64,000 nt of DNA from contig DVDX01000049.1 of NCBI GenBank assembly GCA_015295985.1, forward strand, positions 18,764-82,763, read 5' to 3'. Position 1 is the stretch's first letter. Each line of letters starts with the position of its first letter. Positions 21,825-31,751 of the stretch are shown here, piece by piece. The position numbers and the translations under genes were made by a program. This stretch comes from Synechococcus sp. M44_DOE_062 (lineage in GTDB: Bacteria; Cyanobacteriota; Cyanobacteriia; Thermostichales; Thermostichaceae). The notes under the pieces are model-generated. The model saw nothing but the letters and a program-made list of their open reading frames with translations, was not told the origin of the DNA and ran no database searches.

Positions 21825-22283
21825 CTAGGCCAGGCCCGTGCCGAGAAAAGGCAGCAGGCTGATCAGCAATAGGCCCAAAGTAGCTAGGGATCCCGCCAAA
21901 AAGGAGAGGGAGCGCCCAATGGGAATATCGGCAATGTAGAAAAAGTTGTAGAGCAGCCGCGCCAGCAGAAACACCCCACACAACACGGCTACCCCTTCGT
22001 CGCCGCTGAGGCCAAAATACCAGGGATCCGAGTGGGGGCCAGTGATGTAGGCAATCAACGCTGCTGCCGCAAACGTCCCAAAGGTCTCAAACCCGTTGGC
22101 ATGAGCCCAGGTGGCCCGCTGTCCATAGGGAGGTAGCCTATCGAACATAGCCCGAGGGGCATGCAGGTCGTAGCCAACGCGGGCACGGGCATAGCCCACC
22201 ACCCCCATAGGCAAATAGACCAAGAGCATGGCTGCCGCGATAGAGAACAGGGGGATAGCTGCGAGAGGAAGGCTTGGCAACAT
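21825..22283 (-). CDS. MAPEG-family membrane protein
   Basis: Four predicted TM segments; ATWAHANGFETFGTFAAAALIAYI...LLARLLYNFFYIADIPIGRSLSF. Confidence 0.85.
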   Translation of the reverse strand: MLPSLPLAAIPLFSIAAAMLLVYLPMGVVGYARARVGYDLHAPRAMFDRLPPYGQRATWAHANGFETFGTFAAAALIAYITGPHSDPWYFGLSGDEGVAVLCGVFLLARLLYNFFYIADIPIGRSLSFLAGSLATLGLLLISLLPFLGTGLA

Positions 22284-22428
22284 AAGGCAAAAGGACGGTG
22301 CAAGATAACAGGGGAGAGGAAGGAGCCCAGCTCGGGCAGGAGCTATTGCCGGGAAAATCAACACCAGGATCATTATCTACCGGGCTGGCTAGCCGGGCAG
22401 AAGCCTGATTGGGTGATTGATGCTTGCG

Positions 22429-22866
22429 TCAGGAGATCTTGCGGATTTGCCGGCGGCGCTCCTCATATTCAGCGCGGGTGATCAAGCCCTGTTTCAACAG
22501 GCTTTCCAACTGCTGTTCGGGATCCCGAGCTTCTCGGCCTTCCACACTCGTCCACTCCAGCTCGATCAACCCTCGATTGAATCGAAAATCGAAATCGGCA
22601 TTGCTCATGGTCAGGATCCACAGCCCTTCCAGCAAACAAAGGGCGCGTACCCCGTAGCTGAGGATCTGCAGCGGGATGGAAGGAACGAACACCATCAGCC
22701 CCGCCACCAAGTAGCCCCAGCCCCAGCGTTGGTGCCCCATATAGAAGCGCTGCAACCCTGGGATCAGCACCCCCAGCATCGCCAGCCAACCGGCCACCTC
22801 TCGGATCAACCGCCGACGATCCTGTGGGGGCGTATCAGGATCCCTGCTCTCGGCCATAACCTGCAC
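22429..22866 (-). CDS. Small membrane protein with C-terminal SHOCT-like segment
   Basis: Hydrophobic N-terminal half; C-terminal LESLLKQGLITRAEYEERRRQI. Confidence 0.7.
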   Translation of the reverse strand: MQVMAESRDPDTPPQDRRRLIREVAGWLAMLGVLIPGLQRFYMGHQRWGWGYLVAGLMVFVPSIPLQILSYGVRALCLLEGLWILTMSNADFDFRFNRGLIELEWTSVEGREARDPEQQLESLLKQGLITRAEYEERRRQIRKIS

Positions 22867-22996
22867 CCGCTAGATGTGCCATTAAGCTAGCTCAGTTTTG
22901 GCCCCATCAGGAACTTGGATCAAACCTCAGACTACTTTTGAGCAGAATCCTGCCGCCTATACTTGATGCTTGATGGGGGCAGTTCGGGGAAGGAAC

Positions 22997-24913
22997 ATGG
23001 CAGAGCGGGAGCTATCGGTAGCGATCTTGGCAGCAGGCAAAGGCACCCGGATGCGGTCGCGGTTGCCCAAGGTGCTGCACAAGTTGGGATCCCTGTCTTT
23101 GATCGAGCGGCTGCTGCGCACGGTGCTAACCTTGAAACCCCACCGCTGTCTGGTGATTGTGGGTTATGAACAGGAGCAGGTGCGCCAAGCCCTGCGGGAG
23201 TACCCGGTTGAATTTGTGGAGCAGGCCCAGCAACTGGGCACCGGACACGCCGTTCAACAACTGTTGCCCGTCTTGGGCGAGTTTCAGGGGGATCTGCTGG
23301 TGATCAATGGGGATGTGCCCCTGCTGCGGGTGGAAACCCTGCAAGCTTTGGTGGAGCACCACCGCCGGATGAACCCAGCGGTAACCTTGCTCTCGGCTCA
23401 GGTGGTGGATCCCTATGGCTACGGACGGGTGTTTTGCGACGCCCAACAGCGGGTGCTGGAACTGGTGGAAGAGCGAGACTGCACCCCGGCCCAACGGCAA
23501 AATCGCCGCATCAACAGTGGGGTGTATTGCTTCCACTGGCCGGCTCTGGCTCAGGTTTTGCCCCATCTCAACCGCAACAACGCGCAGCAGGAGTACTACC
23601 TAACGGATGCCGTCAAGCGGGTGGGCAAAGCCATCGCTCTGGATGTTGCCGATCCGCAAGAAATTGTGGGCATCAACGACCGCCGCCAACTGGCCCAGGC
23701 GTACCAGATTTTGCAGGATCGCCTCAAAGAAGACTGGATGGAAGCCGGGGTCACCTTTGTGGATCCCGATAGCAGCAGCCTGGAGGAAACGGTGGAATTG
23801 GCCCCCGATGTGATCATCGAGCCGCAAACCCATCTGCGAGGGGTGTGCCGCATTGGGCCGGGAACCCGCCTGGGGCCAGGCAGTTGGATCGAGTCCAGCG
23901 AGATTGGATCCGGCTGTCACATTCTCTACTCGGTGGTTAGCCACAGCCGCATCGGCAACCAGGTTTGGATAGGCCCCTACGCCCACGTGCGCCCCCACAG
24001 CCAGATTGGGGATCATTGCCGCATCGGCAACTTTGTCGAAACCAAAAACGCTCAGATTGGATCCCACAGCAATGCTGCCCACCTGGCCTACCTGGGAGAT
24101 GCCAAGCTGGGATCCCAGGTCAACATCGGCGCGGGCACCATCATCGCCAACTACGACGGCCAGCAAAAACACTTTACTGAAATTGGGGATCGCAGCAAAA
24201 CAGGCGCCAACTCGGTGTTGGTAGCTCCTTTGCAGGTGGGATCCGATGTCACCATTGCTGCCGGCTCCACTATCCCTGCCCGCTACCCCCTGCCGGATGA
24301 CTGCTTGGTGATCGCTCGCTCCCGCCCGGTGGTCAAGCCTGGTTGGCGACTTGGGATCCGCTCCTCCCGCCCCCAGGAGCCCCAGCCCATTCCGCCGGGA
24401 TCCCTCAAGATTTATCCCTTGCGCCTTTTCCCCGGCCAAGATCTCAAGCAGGAACTGGAGCGAGTGGCCCGGCAGCAGCCCTTGCAAGCGGGGTTTGTCC
24501 TCAGCGCCGTCGGCAGCCTCAGCCAAGCCACCCTGCGCCTGGCCGACCAAACGGAGGATCACCTGTTGTCGGAACGCCTGGAGATCCTGGCCCTGAGTGG
24601 ATCCCTGTGCCCTGACGGAGTCCATCTCCATCTCACCGTTGCCGATGCCCGAGGCCAAACCTGGGGGGGACACCTGCGCCCCGGCTGCCTCATCTACACC
24701 ACCGCCGAAATTGTCCTCGCCGACAGCCCGGAGTATCGCTTCTCCCGTCAACCGGATCCGGCCACCGGCTACCCGGAGTTGCACATCCAACCCGTGGCAG
24801 GGGATCCCTACTGGTCGTCCCCACTCTCTCAACCCAAGCAAAACCCGCAGACAAAAGAGGACTCCGTCCCGCTGACGCGAACAGAGGACACGGTGACCGG
24901 GATCCCTTCTTGA
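22997..24913 (+). CDS. glmU: Bifunctional GlmU with C-terminal PPC/DUF296-like extension
   Basis: [25 protein letters not shown]; left-handed beta-helix hexapeptides; extra ~180 aa beginning about [48 protein letters not shown]. Confidence 0.93.
   Translation: MAERELSVAILAAGKGTRMRSRLPKVLHKLGSLSLIERLLRTVLTLKPHRCLVIVGYEQEQVRQALREYPVEFVEQAQQLGTGHAVQQLLPVLGEFQGDLLVINGDVPLLRVETLQALVEHHRRMNPAVTLLSAQVVDPYGYGRVFCDAQQRVLELVEERDCTPAQRQNRRINSGVYCFHWPALAQVLPHLNRNNAQQEYYLTDAVKRVGKAIALDVADPQEIVGINDRRQLAQAYQILQDRLKEDWMEAGVTFVDPDSSSLEETVELAPDVIIEPQTHLRGVCRIGPGTRLGPGSWIESSEIGSGCHILYSVVSHSRIGNQVWIGPYAHVRPHSQIGDHCRIGNFVETKNAQIGSHSNAAHLAYLGDAKLGSQVNIGAGTIIANYDGQQKHFTEIGDRSKTGANSVLVAPLQVGSDVTIAAGSTIPARYPLPDDCLVIARSRPVVKPGWRLGIRSSRPQEPQPIPPGSLKIYPLRLFPGQDLKQELERVARQQPLQAGFVLSAVGSLSQATLRLADQTEDHLLSERLEILALSGSLCPDGVHLHLTVADARGQTWGGHLRPGCLIYTTAEIVLADSPEYRFSRQPDPATGYPELHIQPVAGDPYWSSPLSQPKQNPQTKEDSVPLTRTEDTVTGIPS
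24859..24882 (+). repeat. Mini-hairpin dispersed repeat, GGAC-TCC-GTCC class, at the 3' end of glmU
   Basis: ggactccgtcccgctgacgcgaac. Confidence 0.85.
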
Positions 24914-25028
24914 GCCCCCACTGCCGGTGAACGAGGGTATATTGGCTAACATGTAGCAGTGGGTCATCAGTACCCCGTTGAGCAGTTAGAAATTATTAAG
25001 CTTAACGCACGGATGGCAGTATCCGGCC

Positions 25029-25475
25029 ATGCCCCGAGTGACAACTGCTGACGAGCTGCTGACGGAATACGCCTCTGGCGAGCGCAACTTTCAGGAATCC
25101 AACCTGGTGGGGGTGGACTTGGTGCGCTCCAACTTGCAAGGGGTGAATCTGAGAGGGGCCAACCTCTCCTTTGGCAAGCTGAGTGGCATCAACCTGCAGG
25201 AAGCCGATTTGCGCGGCGCCGATCTCAGCTCGGCCAACTTGATGGGGGCCAACCTCCGCGGGGCCAATCTTTGGGAAGCCAACTTAATCGGCGCGGATCT
25301 CAGCTTTGCCGACTTGCGGGAAGCCAACTTGCACGGTGCCTACCTTTGGGAAGCCAAGCTAACCCGTGCACAACTGCAGGGATCCGATCTCAGCGGGGCA
25401 AAAATCGGCGGAGCAGTGCTGACCGGCGCTGACCTCAGCGGAGCCATCCTACCCGACGGGAGTGTGCGGGCTTGA
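25029..25475 (+). CDS. Pentapeptide repeat protein
   Basis: Tandem A(D/N)LxxA repeats: NLRGANLSFGKLSGINLQEADLRGADLSSANLMGANLRGANL. Confidence 0.93.
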   Translation: MPRVTTADELLTEYASGERNFQESNLVGVDLVRSNLQGVNLRGANLSFGKLSGINLQEADLRGADLSSANLMGANLRGANLWEANLIGADLSFADLREANLHGAYLWEAKLTRAQLQGSDLSGAKIGGAVLTGADLSGAILPDGSVRA

Positions 25476-25494
25476 GCCACCCGCTCCGAAAGAC

Positions 25495-25749
25495 CTATAC
25501 AACACTGTTCGCGCAGCGTCGCGTAGCGACAACGCAGTCCAGCCCTTTCAGCGTTGTTCTTTCAGCGTTGTTGCTTTCTTCCTGCTTCCACGACTCATAG
25601 CTAGTAGTAGGCTGTAAACCTACAATCCCGCCAGAGGAATCTCCACAGGCGTAACTTCCCCCAGAGCTTGGGGTAGTTGTGTACAGGTTGAGTGCGGCGC
25701 TTAAGTCGCAGTCCAGCTCAAAACCGCAGCGCTTTGTCCACCGCTCCAT
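25495..25749 (-). pseudogene. C-terminal remnant of an IS200/IS605-type TnpB (OrfB)
   Basis: KRCGFELDCDLSAALNLYTTTPSSGGSYACGDSSGG resembles the TnpB C-terminal CG(Y/F)E.DRDLNAA.N motif; N-terminal two-thirds absent. Confidence 0.75.
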
Positions 25750-25797
25750 AAATAAAAAAAAATAGCATCAGTTCCCGCCAGTCGCAGTCGCGGCAGC

Positions 25798-25851
25798 GTT
25801 GCGTAGCAACATAGCGGTGCGTAGCACTGTCGCGGTAGCGGCGCGGAGCGC
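25798..25851. repeat. Cluster of 3-nt-loop mini-hairpins (GTTGC-GTA-GCAAC, GTGC-GTA-GCAC, GCGC-GGA-GCGC)
   Basis: Read directly: 25798-25810, 25817-25827, 25841-25851; related GTCGC-GTA-GCGAC at 25518-25530. Confidence 0.8.
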
Positions 25852-25939
25852 TAAAGTCCAGTAAAGTTCAGTCCACGCTGGATTAGAGGTTGTCCCCCAG
25901 CAGGCAAGGCAGAATAGAACTGTTGCAACGGGATCCCCA

Positions 25940-26215
25940 ATGCTACTGCTGTTCAACTTGGTCTTGACACTGCTGCTGGCTTTGGCAGTGGCAGTCCTGG
26001 CCGGACAAAACCCCACCACCCTGACTGTACATTTTTTGATGTGGCGCTCGGTGGAGCTGCCTTTGGGATTCGTCATCGCCGTGGCCGTTGGCCTAGGTCT
26101 GTTGACGGTGGGGCTGGGCTCTCTCCTCTGGCCTGGGCGCAGCTTTTCTGCCACCGCCCGCCAATTACAAGAGCGGGTGCGCCAACTGGAAATGCAGGAT
26201 CAACCGCCCCAATAA
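25940..26215 (+). CDS. LapA/DUF1049-like membrane protein
   Basis: LALAVAVLAGQNPTTLTVHFLMWRSVELPLGFVIAVAVGLGLL plus C-terminal coiled coil. Confidence 0.75.
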   Translation: MLLLFNLVLTLLLALAVAVLAGQNPTTLTVHFLMWRSVELPLGFVIAVAVGLGLLTVGLGSLLWPGRSFSATARQLQERVRQLEMQDQPPQ

Positions 26216-26412
26216 CGCACAATTCCCAAAGGGATCCCCCTGCTTTCTGGCTTTGGCTCAACGGCTTCGCTCCCGCCGTTAACTTGCTGGATGATCTTGT
26301 GGGTGGCCCTGAGGAAAGCGTGCCGAAATAGCTCGCCGACCGAGACTGGGCGTAAGCTGAGAAAGGATCCCTTCGCCGTCTGCTTGAACAGTGCGTATCT
26401 CCAACCGTAACC

Positions 26413-27672
26413 ATGGCTGATTCCCAACCCACTTCTCTCGATAGCTCTCCCCAAGACCCACGGGCTCTGCGCAAAGCCCTGCGCGGATCCAGCACCTACT
26501 TTGCCAAGGGGTTTGAAGAACACAAGGATCAAGCTCAACTGGAGCTGCAAACCACCTACAAAAGCCCCCTTGTGGAGCAAATCCGCGCCCAGGCTTACCG
26601 CTATCAGCGGGGTGACATCACCATTCACCTGGCCAAAGCCTTTGGCTTTTGCTGGGGTGTGGAACGGGCGGTGGAATATGCCTACGAAGCGCGGCGGCGC
26701 TTTCCGGATCGGCAACTGTGGATCACCAACGAGATCATCCACAACCCTTTGGTGAACCAGCACCTGAAGGAGATGGGGATCCGCTTTGTGGAGAAAGGCC
26801 CGGACGGCAAGAAGGACTTTTCTCAGATCCGGCCCCAAGATGTGGTGATCTGGCCTGCTTTTGGGGCGAGTGCCTCGGAAATGGCGTTTTTCCGGTCGCA
26901 GGGCAATGAGATCGTCGATACCACCTGCCCCTGGGTTTCCCGTGTGTGGAACCAAGTGGACAAGCACCGCGCGGCTCAATTCACCTCTGTGATCCACGGC
27001 AAGTACAACCACGAGGAAACCGTAGCCACCAGCTCCTTTGCCGAAAAATATCTGGTGGTGCTGAACCTGGAAGAAGCAGAATGGGTCGCTCGCTACATTT
27101 TGCAAGGCGGAGATGCGGCAGAATTTCGGCGGCGCTTTGGCAAGGCCACTTCCCCCGGTTTTGATCCGGATCGCGATCTAGAGCGGATCGGCATCGCCAA
27201 CCAAACCACCATGCTAGAGGGGGAGACCCGCGCCATTGCCAAGCTCTTTGAGACCACCATGCTGCGCAAATATGGCCCCCAGGAGTTGGACAACCACTTC
27301 ATGAGCTTCAACACCATCTGCAATGCCACCCAAGAGCGGCAGGATGCCATGTTCGAGCTGCTCGAGCAGCCTTTGGATGTGGTGGTGGTGATCGGGGGGT
27401 TTAATTCCTCGAATACCACCCACCTGCAGGAAATTGCTCTGGCTAAGGGCCTGCCCTCCTTTCATATCGATGGTCCTGACTGCATCCAACCCGACAACCG
27501 CATCCGCCACAAGCCCCTTCACCAAGACCCAACAGTTACCGAAGGGTGGCTGCCCGCTGGGCCAGTGCAAATTGGCATTACCTCCGGCGCCTCTACCCCA
27601 GACCGCGTTGTCGAAGAGGTAATTCAACGCATTTTCGCCCTGCGTGAAGAACCCTGGCGGATCCCTGCCTAG
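26413..27672 (+). CDS. ispH: 4-hydroxy-3-methylbut-2-enyl diphosphate reductase
   Basis: [50 protein letters not shown]; cyanobacterial-type length (419 aa). Confidence 0.95.
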   Translation: MADSQPTSLDSSPQDPRALRKALRGSSTYFAKGFEEHKDQAQLELQTTYKSPLVEQIRAQAYRYQRGDITIHLAKAFGFCWGVERAVEYAYEARRRFPDRQLWITNEIIHNPLVNQHLKEMGIRFVEKGPDGKKDFSQIRPQDVVIWPAFGASASEMAFFRSQGNEIVDTTCPWVSRVWNQVDKHRAAQFTSVIHGKYNHEETVATSSFAEKYLVVLNLEEAEWVARYILQGGDAAEFRRRFGKATSPGFDPDRDLERIGIANQTTMLEGETRAIAKLFETTMLRKYGPQELDNHFMSFNTICNATQERQDAMFELLEQPLDVVVVIGGFNSSNTTHLQEIALAKGLPSFHIDGPDCIQPDNRIRHKPLHQDPTVTEGWLPAGPVQIGITSGASTPDRVVEEVIQRIFALREEPWRIPA

Positions 27673-27692
27673 GGATCCCTTCCCTCTCCCTC

Positions 27693-28649
27693 TTGAGCGT
27701 GCTCAACACCCTTTTTCAGGTTTATCCTCCCTTGCTGGGCTGGACGCTGCTGGGTTTTTTGCTCCAGAAGGGGCTGCCCGGCGGCTGGAAGCGTTGGCTG
27801 GATCCCCACGCCCTAGGGCGGTTCATGTTCTGGGTGGGGGTGCCCCTCAGCATTGTTGGGTTTATGCAGGGGGTGGATCTGTCGGGCCAACTCTGGGTCG
27901 CCCCTCTGATCTGTTGGCTGTCGGTGGGGCTGGGGTTTGCCTTGACCAGCGCCTGGATGTGGTGGCAGCACCGTGGTGTGGGGGATGTCCCCAACTGTTG
28001 GAGCAGCGCACAGCAGGGCAGCTTTCACCTGACCGCCACTCTGGGGAACACCGGGTATTTGGGCTATCCCATCTGCTTGGCTGTGGCCGGAAGGGCTTAC
28101 TTTGGCTGGGCCCTGTTTTATGATCTGCTGGGCACTCTGTTCATGGCCTACGGGTTTGGCGTGTGGGTGGCCAGCCGCCATGGCAGTTCCCATGCTCAAC
28201 CCTGGCAGGTGGGCCTCCACATTTTGCGCACCCCTGCTCTTTGGTCGTTTGCGATGGGCCTGCTGCTGACGCGCGAACCCCTGCCGGGTTGGCTCTCTCA
28301 AGCGTTGGCGGCTTTTGCCTGGAGCATGATCCCGCTTAGCTTGATGATCCTGGGGATGCGGCTGGCCCAGGTGAAGCGCTGGGGATCCTTTCTTCCCGCC
28401 GGAGTGGCCCTCTTGATCAAGATTGTGATCGTGCCGCTCTTGGTGGGAATCGGCCTCGCCTTCACCCCCTATCCGCCTCTGGCCAAGCTGGTGCTGATCC
28501 TGCAGACCGGCATGCCTCCCGCCATCGCCACCCTGGTGCTCACGGAAGAGTACGACTTGGATCGGGAAATTACCGTCACCGCCTTGGCCGTGGGGTACTT
28601 GGCCGCCTTGCTGACCTTGCCCCTCTGGCTGGGGCTATGGGGATCCTAG
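27693..28649 (+). CDS. AEC-family (auxin efflux carrier-like) transporter
   Basis: Multi-TM; FHLTATLGNTGYLGYPI and LILQTGMPPAIATLVLTEEYDLD. Confidence 0.85.
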   Translation: MSVLNTLFQVYPPLLGWTLLGFLLQKGLPGGWKRWLDPHALGRFMFWVGVPLSIVGFMQGVDLSGQLWVAPLICWLSVGLGFALTSAWMWWQHRGVGDVPNCWSSAQQGSFHLTATLGNTGYLGYPICLAVAGRAYFGWALFYDLLGTLFMAYGFGVWVASRHGSSHAQPWQVGLHILRTPALWSFAMGLLLTREPLPGWLSQALAAFAWSMIPLSLMILGMRLAQVKRWGSFLPAGVALLIKIVIVPLLVGIGLAFTPYPPLAKLVLILQTGMPPAIATLVLTEEYDLDREITVTALAVGYLAALLTLPLWLGLWGS

Positions 28650-28888
28650 TAGGCCAGATGAGACAAGGTTTGCTCAAGGTAGTGATGCACGAGTTGATCC
28701 AGCTCCGCTTCCTGGCTGGGCAACTCCCGTCCCTGGAGCCATCCTCGAAAACCTGAGCTTTCCACAATGGCCTGTCGCAAGGGCTTCCAAACCGCTTGCG
28801 CGCGCAGTGCTGCCAAGGCCTCTGGCCCGCTAAAGTGCTCCGCACCGCTATCGCGAGTGTGAACGGAGCTGAGAGCAGGATTGGTCAT
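28646..28888 (-). CDS. Small hypothetical protein; N-terminus partly encoded by a dispersed repeat
   Basis: 80 aa ORF; HTRDSGAEHFSG lies over the repeat at 28835-28860. Confidence 0.4.
   Translation of the reverse strand: MTNPALSSVHTRDSGAEHFSGPEALAALRAQAVWKPLRQAIVESSGFRGWLQGRELPSQEAELDQLVHHYLEQTLSHLAY
28835..28860 (+). repeat. Mini-hairpin dispersed repeat, GTGC-TCC-GCAC class
   Basis: gtgctccgcaccgctatcgcgagtgt. Confidence 0.8.
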
Positions 28889-29059
28889 GAGAGGAAGGTG
28901 AGTAGGAGTGATTCACCCTCAGAATAGCCTGGATCCCAGTTGGCTTTGGCTCTCTGGGATACAAATCTCCCCCTCTGTTCTGAACAAGCCTTCTCTCAAT
29001 CGCTCAAGCAAAACGAATCCATCACCATCAACTAACTGGCGCAAGAGGCCCAGGGATCC

Positions 29060-30595
29060 CTAAACAAACAATTGGCTGCGCTGCTCGACCCGCAAAGTTG
29101 GCCCCAAGGCATTGAGAAGAGAGACGCCGTAGCTGCGGGCAATGATGCGGCTATCCAAAATGGCCACCCATCGGGTGGGTGAGCTGGACTCTTCACGGGA
29201 ATCAGGGCCCTGCCGCAGAGGGGCGACAGCCCGTTGCAACTGGGCAGCGGCCACCGGCAAAAGGTACTGACGGAACCAGTCCTGCTGGGTGCGTTGCAGA
29301 TATTGTACCCGTCCGGCCACCCTTGGGTCTTCCACAGAAGGGAAAGGCAAAGTGGCAATCACCATCAGCTCAGGGCGCGGCAAGCCGGCCTTGTGGTGCA
29401 GCCAGTAGGGCCAGTCGCAGACCAAAATGCCCTTTTCGCCGGGGAACGGGCTGTTTACCCGCACCCGTGAGCCGAATTCGGCAGCCAAAGCCGCTCCCAC
29501 CTGGGCTTGCAGAGGCTGATCCGACACCAACACCACCACAAAGCCTTGCGCCTGAGGGATCAGCTTTTTCAGCTCTTGCAGCAGGTGATCCCGAAATAGA
29601 GGGCTGTTGGGCAAGGGCAGGCGCGGCAAGTAGAGGGACAGCTCCGCCCCGCCGGAACGGGGCCAACCCTCGCCTGAGGCAAACCGCAACGGCGTCAGAT
29701 CCGGCAAGCCCAACCGTCGCCGGTAGGTTTCCGCCTGGCGATCCAGATCCAGCGCTTCCCCGATAATCACCACCGGCTGTGTGGCCCAAATGGGGGCCAG
29801 CCAATCGTGCAGAGCCGTCGGGCTGTGGTGAAGGCTGAGGCGACCGGTTTCTCGGTCGGTTTCGGCCCACCAAATCCAGTGGGAAACGGGATCCCGCTCA
29901 GAGCTGAGCCGCCAGCGGATCTGATCCCAGGGATCCGGCAACCAGCCGGGGTAGCCTGTCACCAAAGACAGCGCAGCATCCAGGTGAACCAGTTCATCCG
30001 CTTGGAGCAGACAGCGGGCAAGAGGTCGCCGCAAAAGCTGCAGGGACAAATTGACCTGAACCTGGGAGAGCTGCTCTGCCTCAGCAGGGAAGAGCTGCCG
30101 GAGCTGTTGCCAATGGCTGGCTTCCAGGGTCACTGTCAGCGCCTGGTAGGCCCAATCCTCCAGGTCTTCGGCTCCGTCGAGGATCAGAGGGATCCCTGTT
30201 GGCACTTGCGAGGATCCCTTTCTCAGGCGAGCTTGCAGCCAATCCAAGGGATCCACCAACAGCAGCCCCTGGAAATCGGGATCCGGCCAGCGGTCTTTTT
30301 GCAGGACGGGCTTATGCAACTGCAGGGTGTGCTGTAGCCAGGGGATCTCTTCCCCCAAAATTTGCGCCTGCACAGGAGCTGTAGCGCAGAGCAAGGTGGG
30401 GTTGGGCCACATTAGGGCTGGCAGCAGGTAACTGAGGCGGTGCTGACCCCCGGCAGGCACCTGGATCAAGGTGCTGCGACCCAACCGCAACCCTCGCGCC
30501 ACCATGCGAGCCATTGTTAACTGGTGGGGCCACAGGGCTTCGGGAGACTGCCGCAAAAGCTGCCGCAACTGTTGGTGGACTTCAACCTCGATCAC
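29060..30595 (-). CDS. DinG-like helicase-related protein with degenerate ATPase motifs
   Basis: N-terminal RQSPEALWPHQLTMARMVARGL and C-terminal LPFPSVEDPRVAGRVQYLQ...QYLLPVAAAQLQRAVAPL...WVAILDSRIIARSYG match DinG architecture. Confidence 0.7.
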   Translation of the reverse strand: MIEVEVHQQLRQLLRQSPEALWPHQLTMARMVARGLRLGRSTLIQVPAGGQHRLSYLLPALMWPNPTLLCATAPVQAQILGEEIPWLQHTLQLHKPVLQKDRWPDPDFQGLLLVDPLDWLQARLRKGSSQVPTGIPLILDGAEDLEDWAYQALTVTLEASHWQQLRQLFPAEAEQLSQVQVNLSLQLLRRPLARCLLQADELVHLDAALSLVTGYPGWLPDPWDQIRWRLSSERDPVSHWIWWAETDRETGRLSLHHSPTALHDWLAPIWATQPVVIIGEALDLDRQAETYRRRLGLPDLTPLRFASGEGWPRSGGAELSLYLPRLPLPNSPLFRDHLLQELKKLIPQAQGFVVVLVSDQPLQAQVGAALAAEFGSRVRVNSPFPGEKGILVCDWPYWLHHKAGLPRPELMVIATLPFPSVEDPRVAGRVQYLQRTQQDWFRQYLLPVAAAQLQRAVAPLRQGPDSREESSSPTRWVAILDSRIIARSYGVSLLNALGPTLRVEQRSQLFV

Positions 30596-30689
30596 AGTTC
30601 AGTACGTCGGGGATCTGCCACAGACGGTAGGGTGAACTAGCCTATTCTAGGGTAGAGAAGAAAACCAAATCCCATCTCTGGGGCGAGCG

Positions 30690-31682
30690 ATGTCTCTTCT
30701 TTCTGCTGTTCCCACAGAGAGCCAAGCCACTGCACAGACGGGATCCCTGCTCCTAGACCGCTCCGGGTGGGGCCGTTTGCGTATGCGAGGATCCCCAGGC
30801 TTGGACTACTTGCACAACCAAAGCACTCAAAATCTGAAGGTTCTCCAGCCAGGGCAGGGGGCTGACACCGTTTTTGTAACTCCCACCGCCGGCATCCTGG
30901 ATCTGGCAACGGTGTACGTGGGAGAAGAAGACTGCTGGATCTGGACCTCACCCCAGCGGCGCAGCCTGCTGATGCAGAGTTTGAGGCGCATGCTGCCTTT
31001 GGTGCGGGGAGCAGAGTTGAAAGATGAGACAGACCAGACCTTTGGTTTTGGGTTGCTGGGTTCCCAAAGTCAGGCTCTCCTGGAGAAGGTGGTGGGCTCA
31101 GAAGGGATCCCAACCGGCCCCTATGAGCACCGCACCGTGGAGATCCAGGGGATCCCTGTCCATCTGGCTTGGGGCACGGGTCTTGCCCAAGCGGGGTTTA
31201 CCCTCTGGGGCACTATTGACCGAAAAGCAGCTCTTGAGGAATGCTTGCTCCAAGCCGGGGCCAAGCTGGCCGCACCTGAGCTGTGGGAAGCCCTGCGCCT
31301 AGAAGCGGGTCGCCCTGCTGCCGACCAAGAGCTGACCCCAGACTACAACCCCCTAGAAGCTGGCCTGTGGCAGGCTGTTTCCCTTGGCAAAGGTTGCTAC
31401 GTTGGCCAGGAAGTCTTGGCCAAGCAAGTGACCTACAAGCGCATTCGGCAAACCCTGTGGGGGATCTCCCTTCAAGGAGAAGCTCATCCTGGCACAGAGA
31501 TTTTGCGGCAGGGGGAAAAGATTGGGCTGCTGACCAGTGCGGGCCTAACTTCGCAAGGGTACTTGGGATTGGGATACGTGCGCACCAAATTCAATCCTGC
31601 CGAGGGCTTGGAAGTTGAAGTCGGCTCAGTGCCAGGAGTGCTGACCCGAATGCCGTTTTTGAGCTTCCCGCCCATTGTCTAG
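30690..31682 (+). CDS. YgfZ/GcvT-like folate-binding protein
   Basis: LWQAVSLGKGCYVGQEVLAKQVTYKRIRQTL: the K-GC-x-GQE motif of YgfZ. Confidence 0.9.
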   Translation: MSLLSAVPTESQATAQTGSLLLDRSGWGRLRMRGSPGLDYLHNQSTQNLKVLQPGQGADTVFVTPTAGILDLATVYVGEEDCWIWTSPQRRSLLMQSLRRMLPLVRGAELKDETDQTFGFGLLGSQSQALLEKVVGSEGIPTGPYEHRTVEIQGIPVHLAWGTGLAQAGFTLWGTIDRKAALEECLLQAGAKLAAPELWEALRLEAGRPAADQELTPDYNPLEAGLWQAVSLGKGCYVGQEVLAKQVTYKRIRQTLWGISLQGEAHPGTEILRQGEKIGLLTSAGLTSQGYLGLGYVRTKFNPAEGLEVEVGSVPGVLTRMPFLSFPPIV

Positions 31683-31751
31683 GATTGTTTTTGCGGCAGA
31701 AACCTCTCCTCTCCCACTGCAAGGGAGAAACACGGGCAAAGGATCCAGAAC

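Noticed and set aside
23600-24967. 455-aa minus-strand ORF
   Set aside because: Antisense shadow of glmU; no domain signal.
25798-25851. Possible CRISPR array
   Set aside because: Units are short hairpins of differing sequence with no regular spacers and no cas genes nearby.
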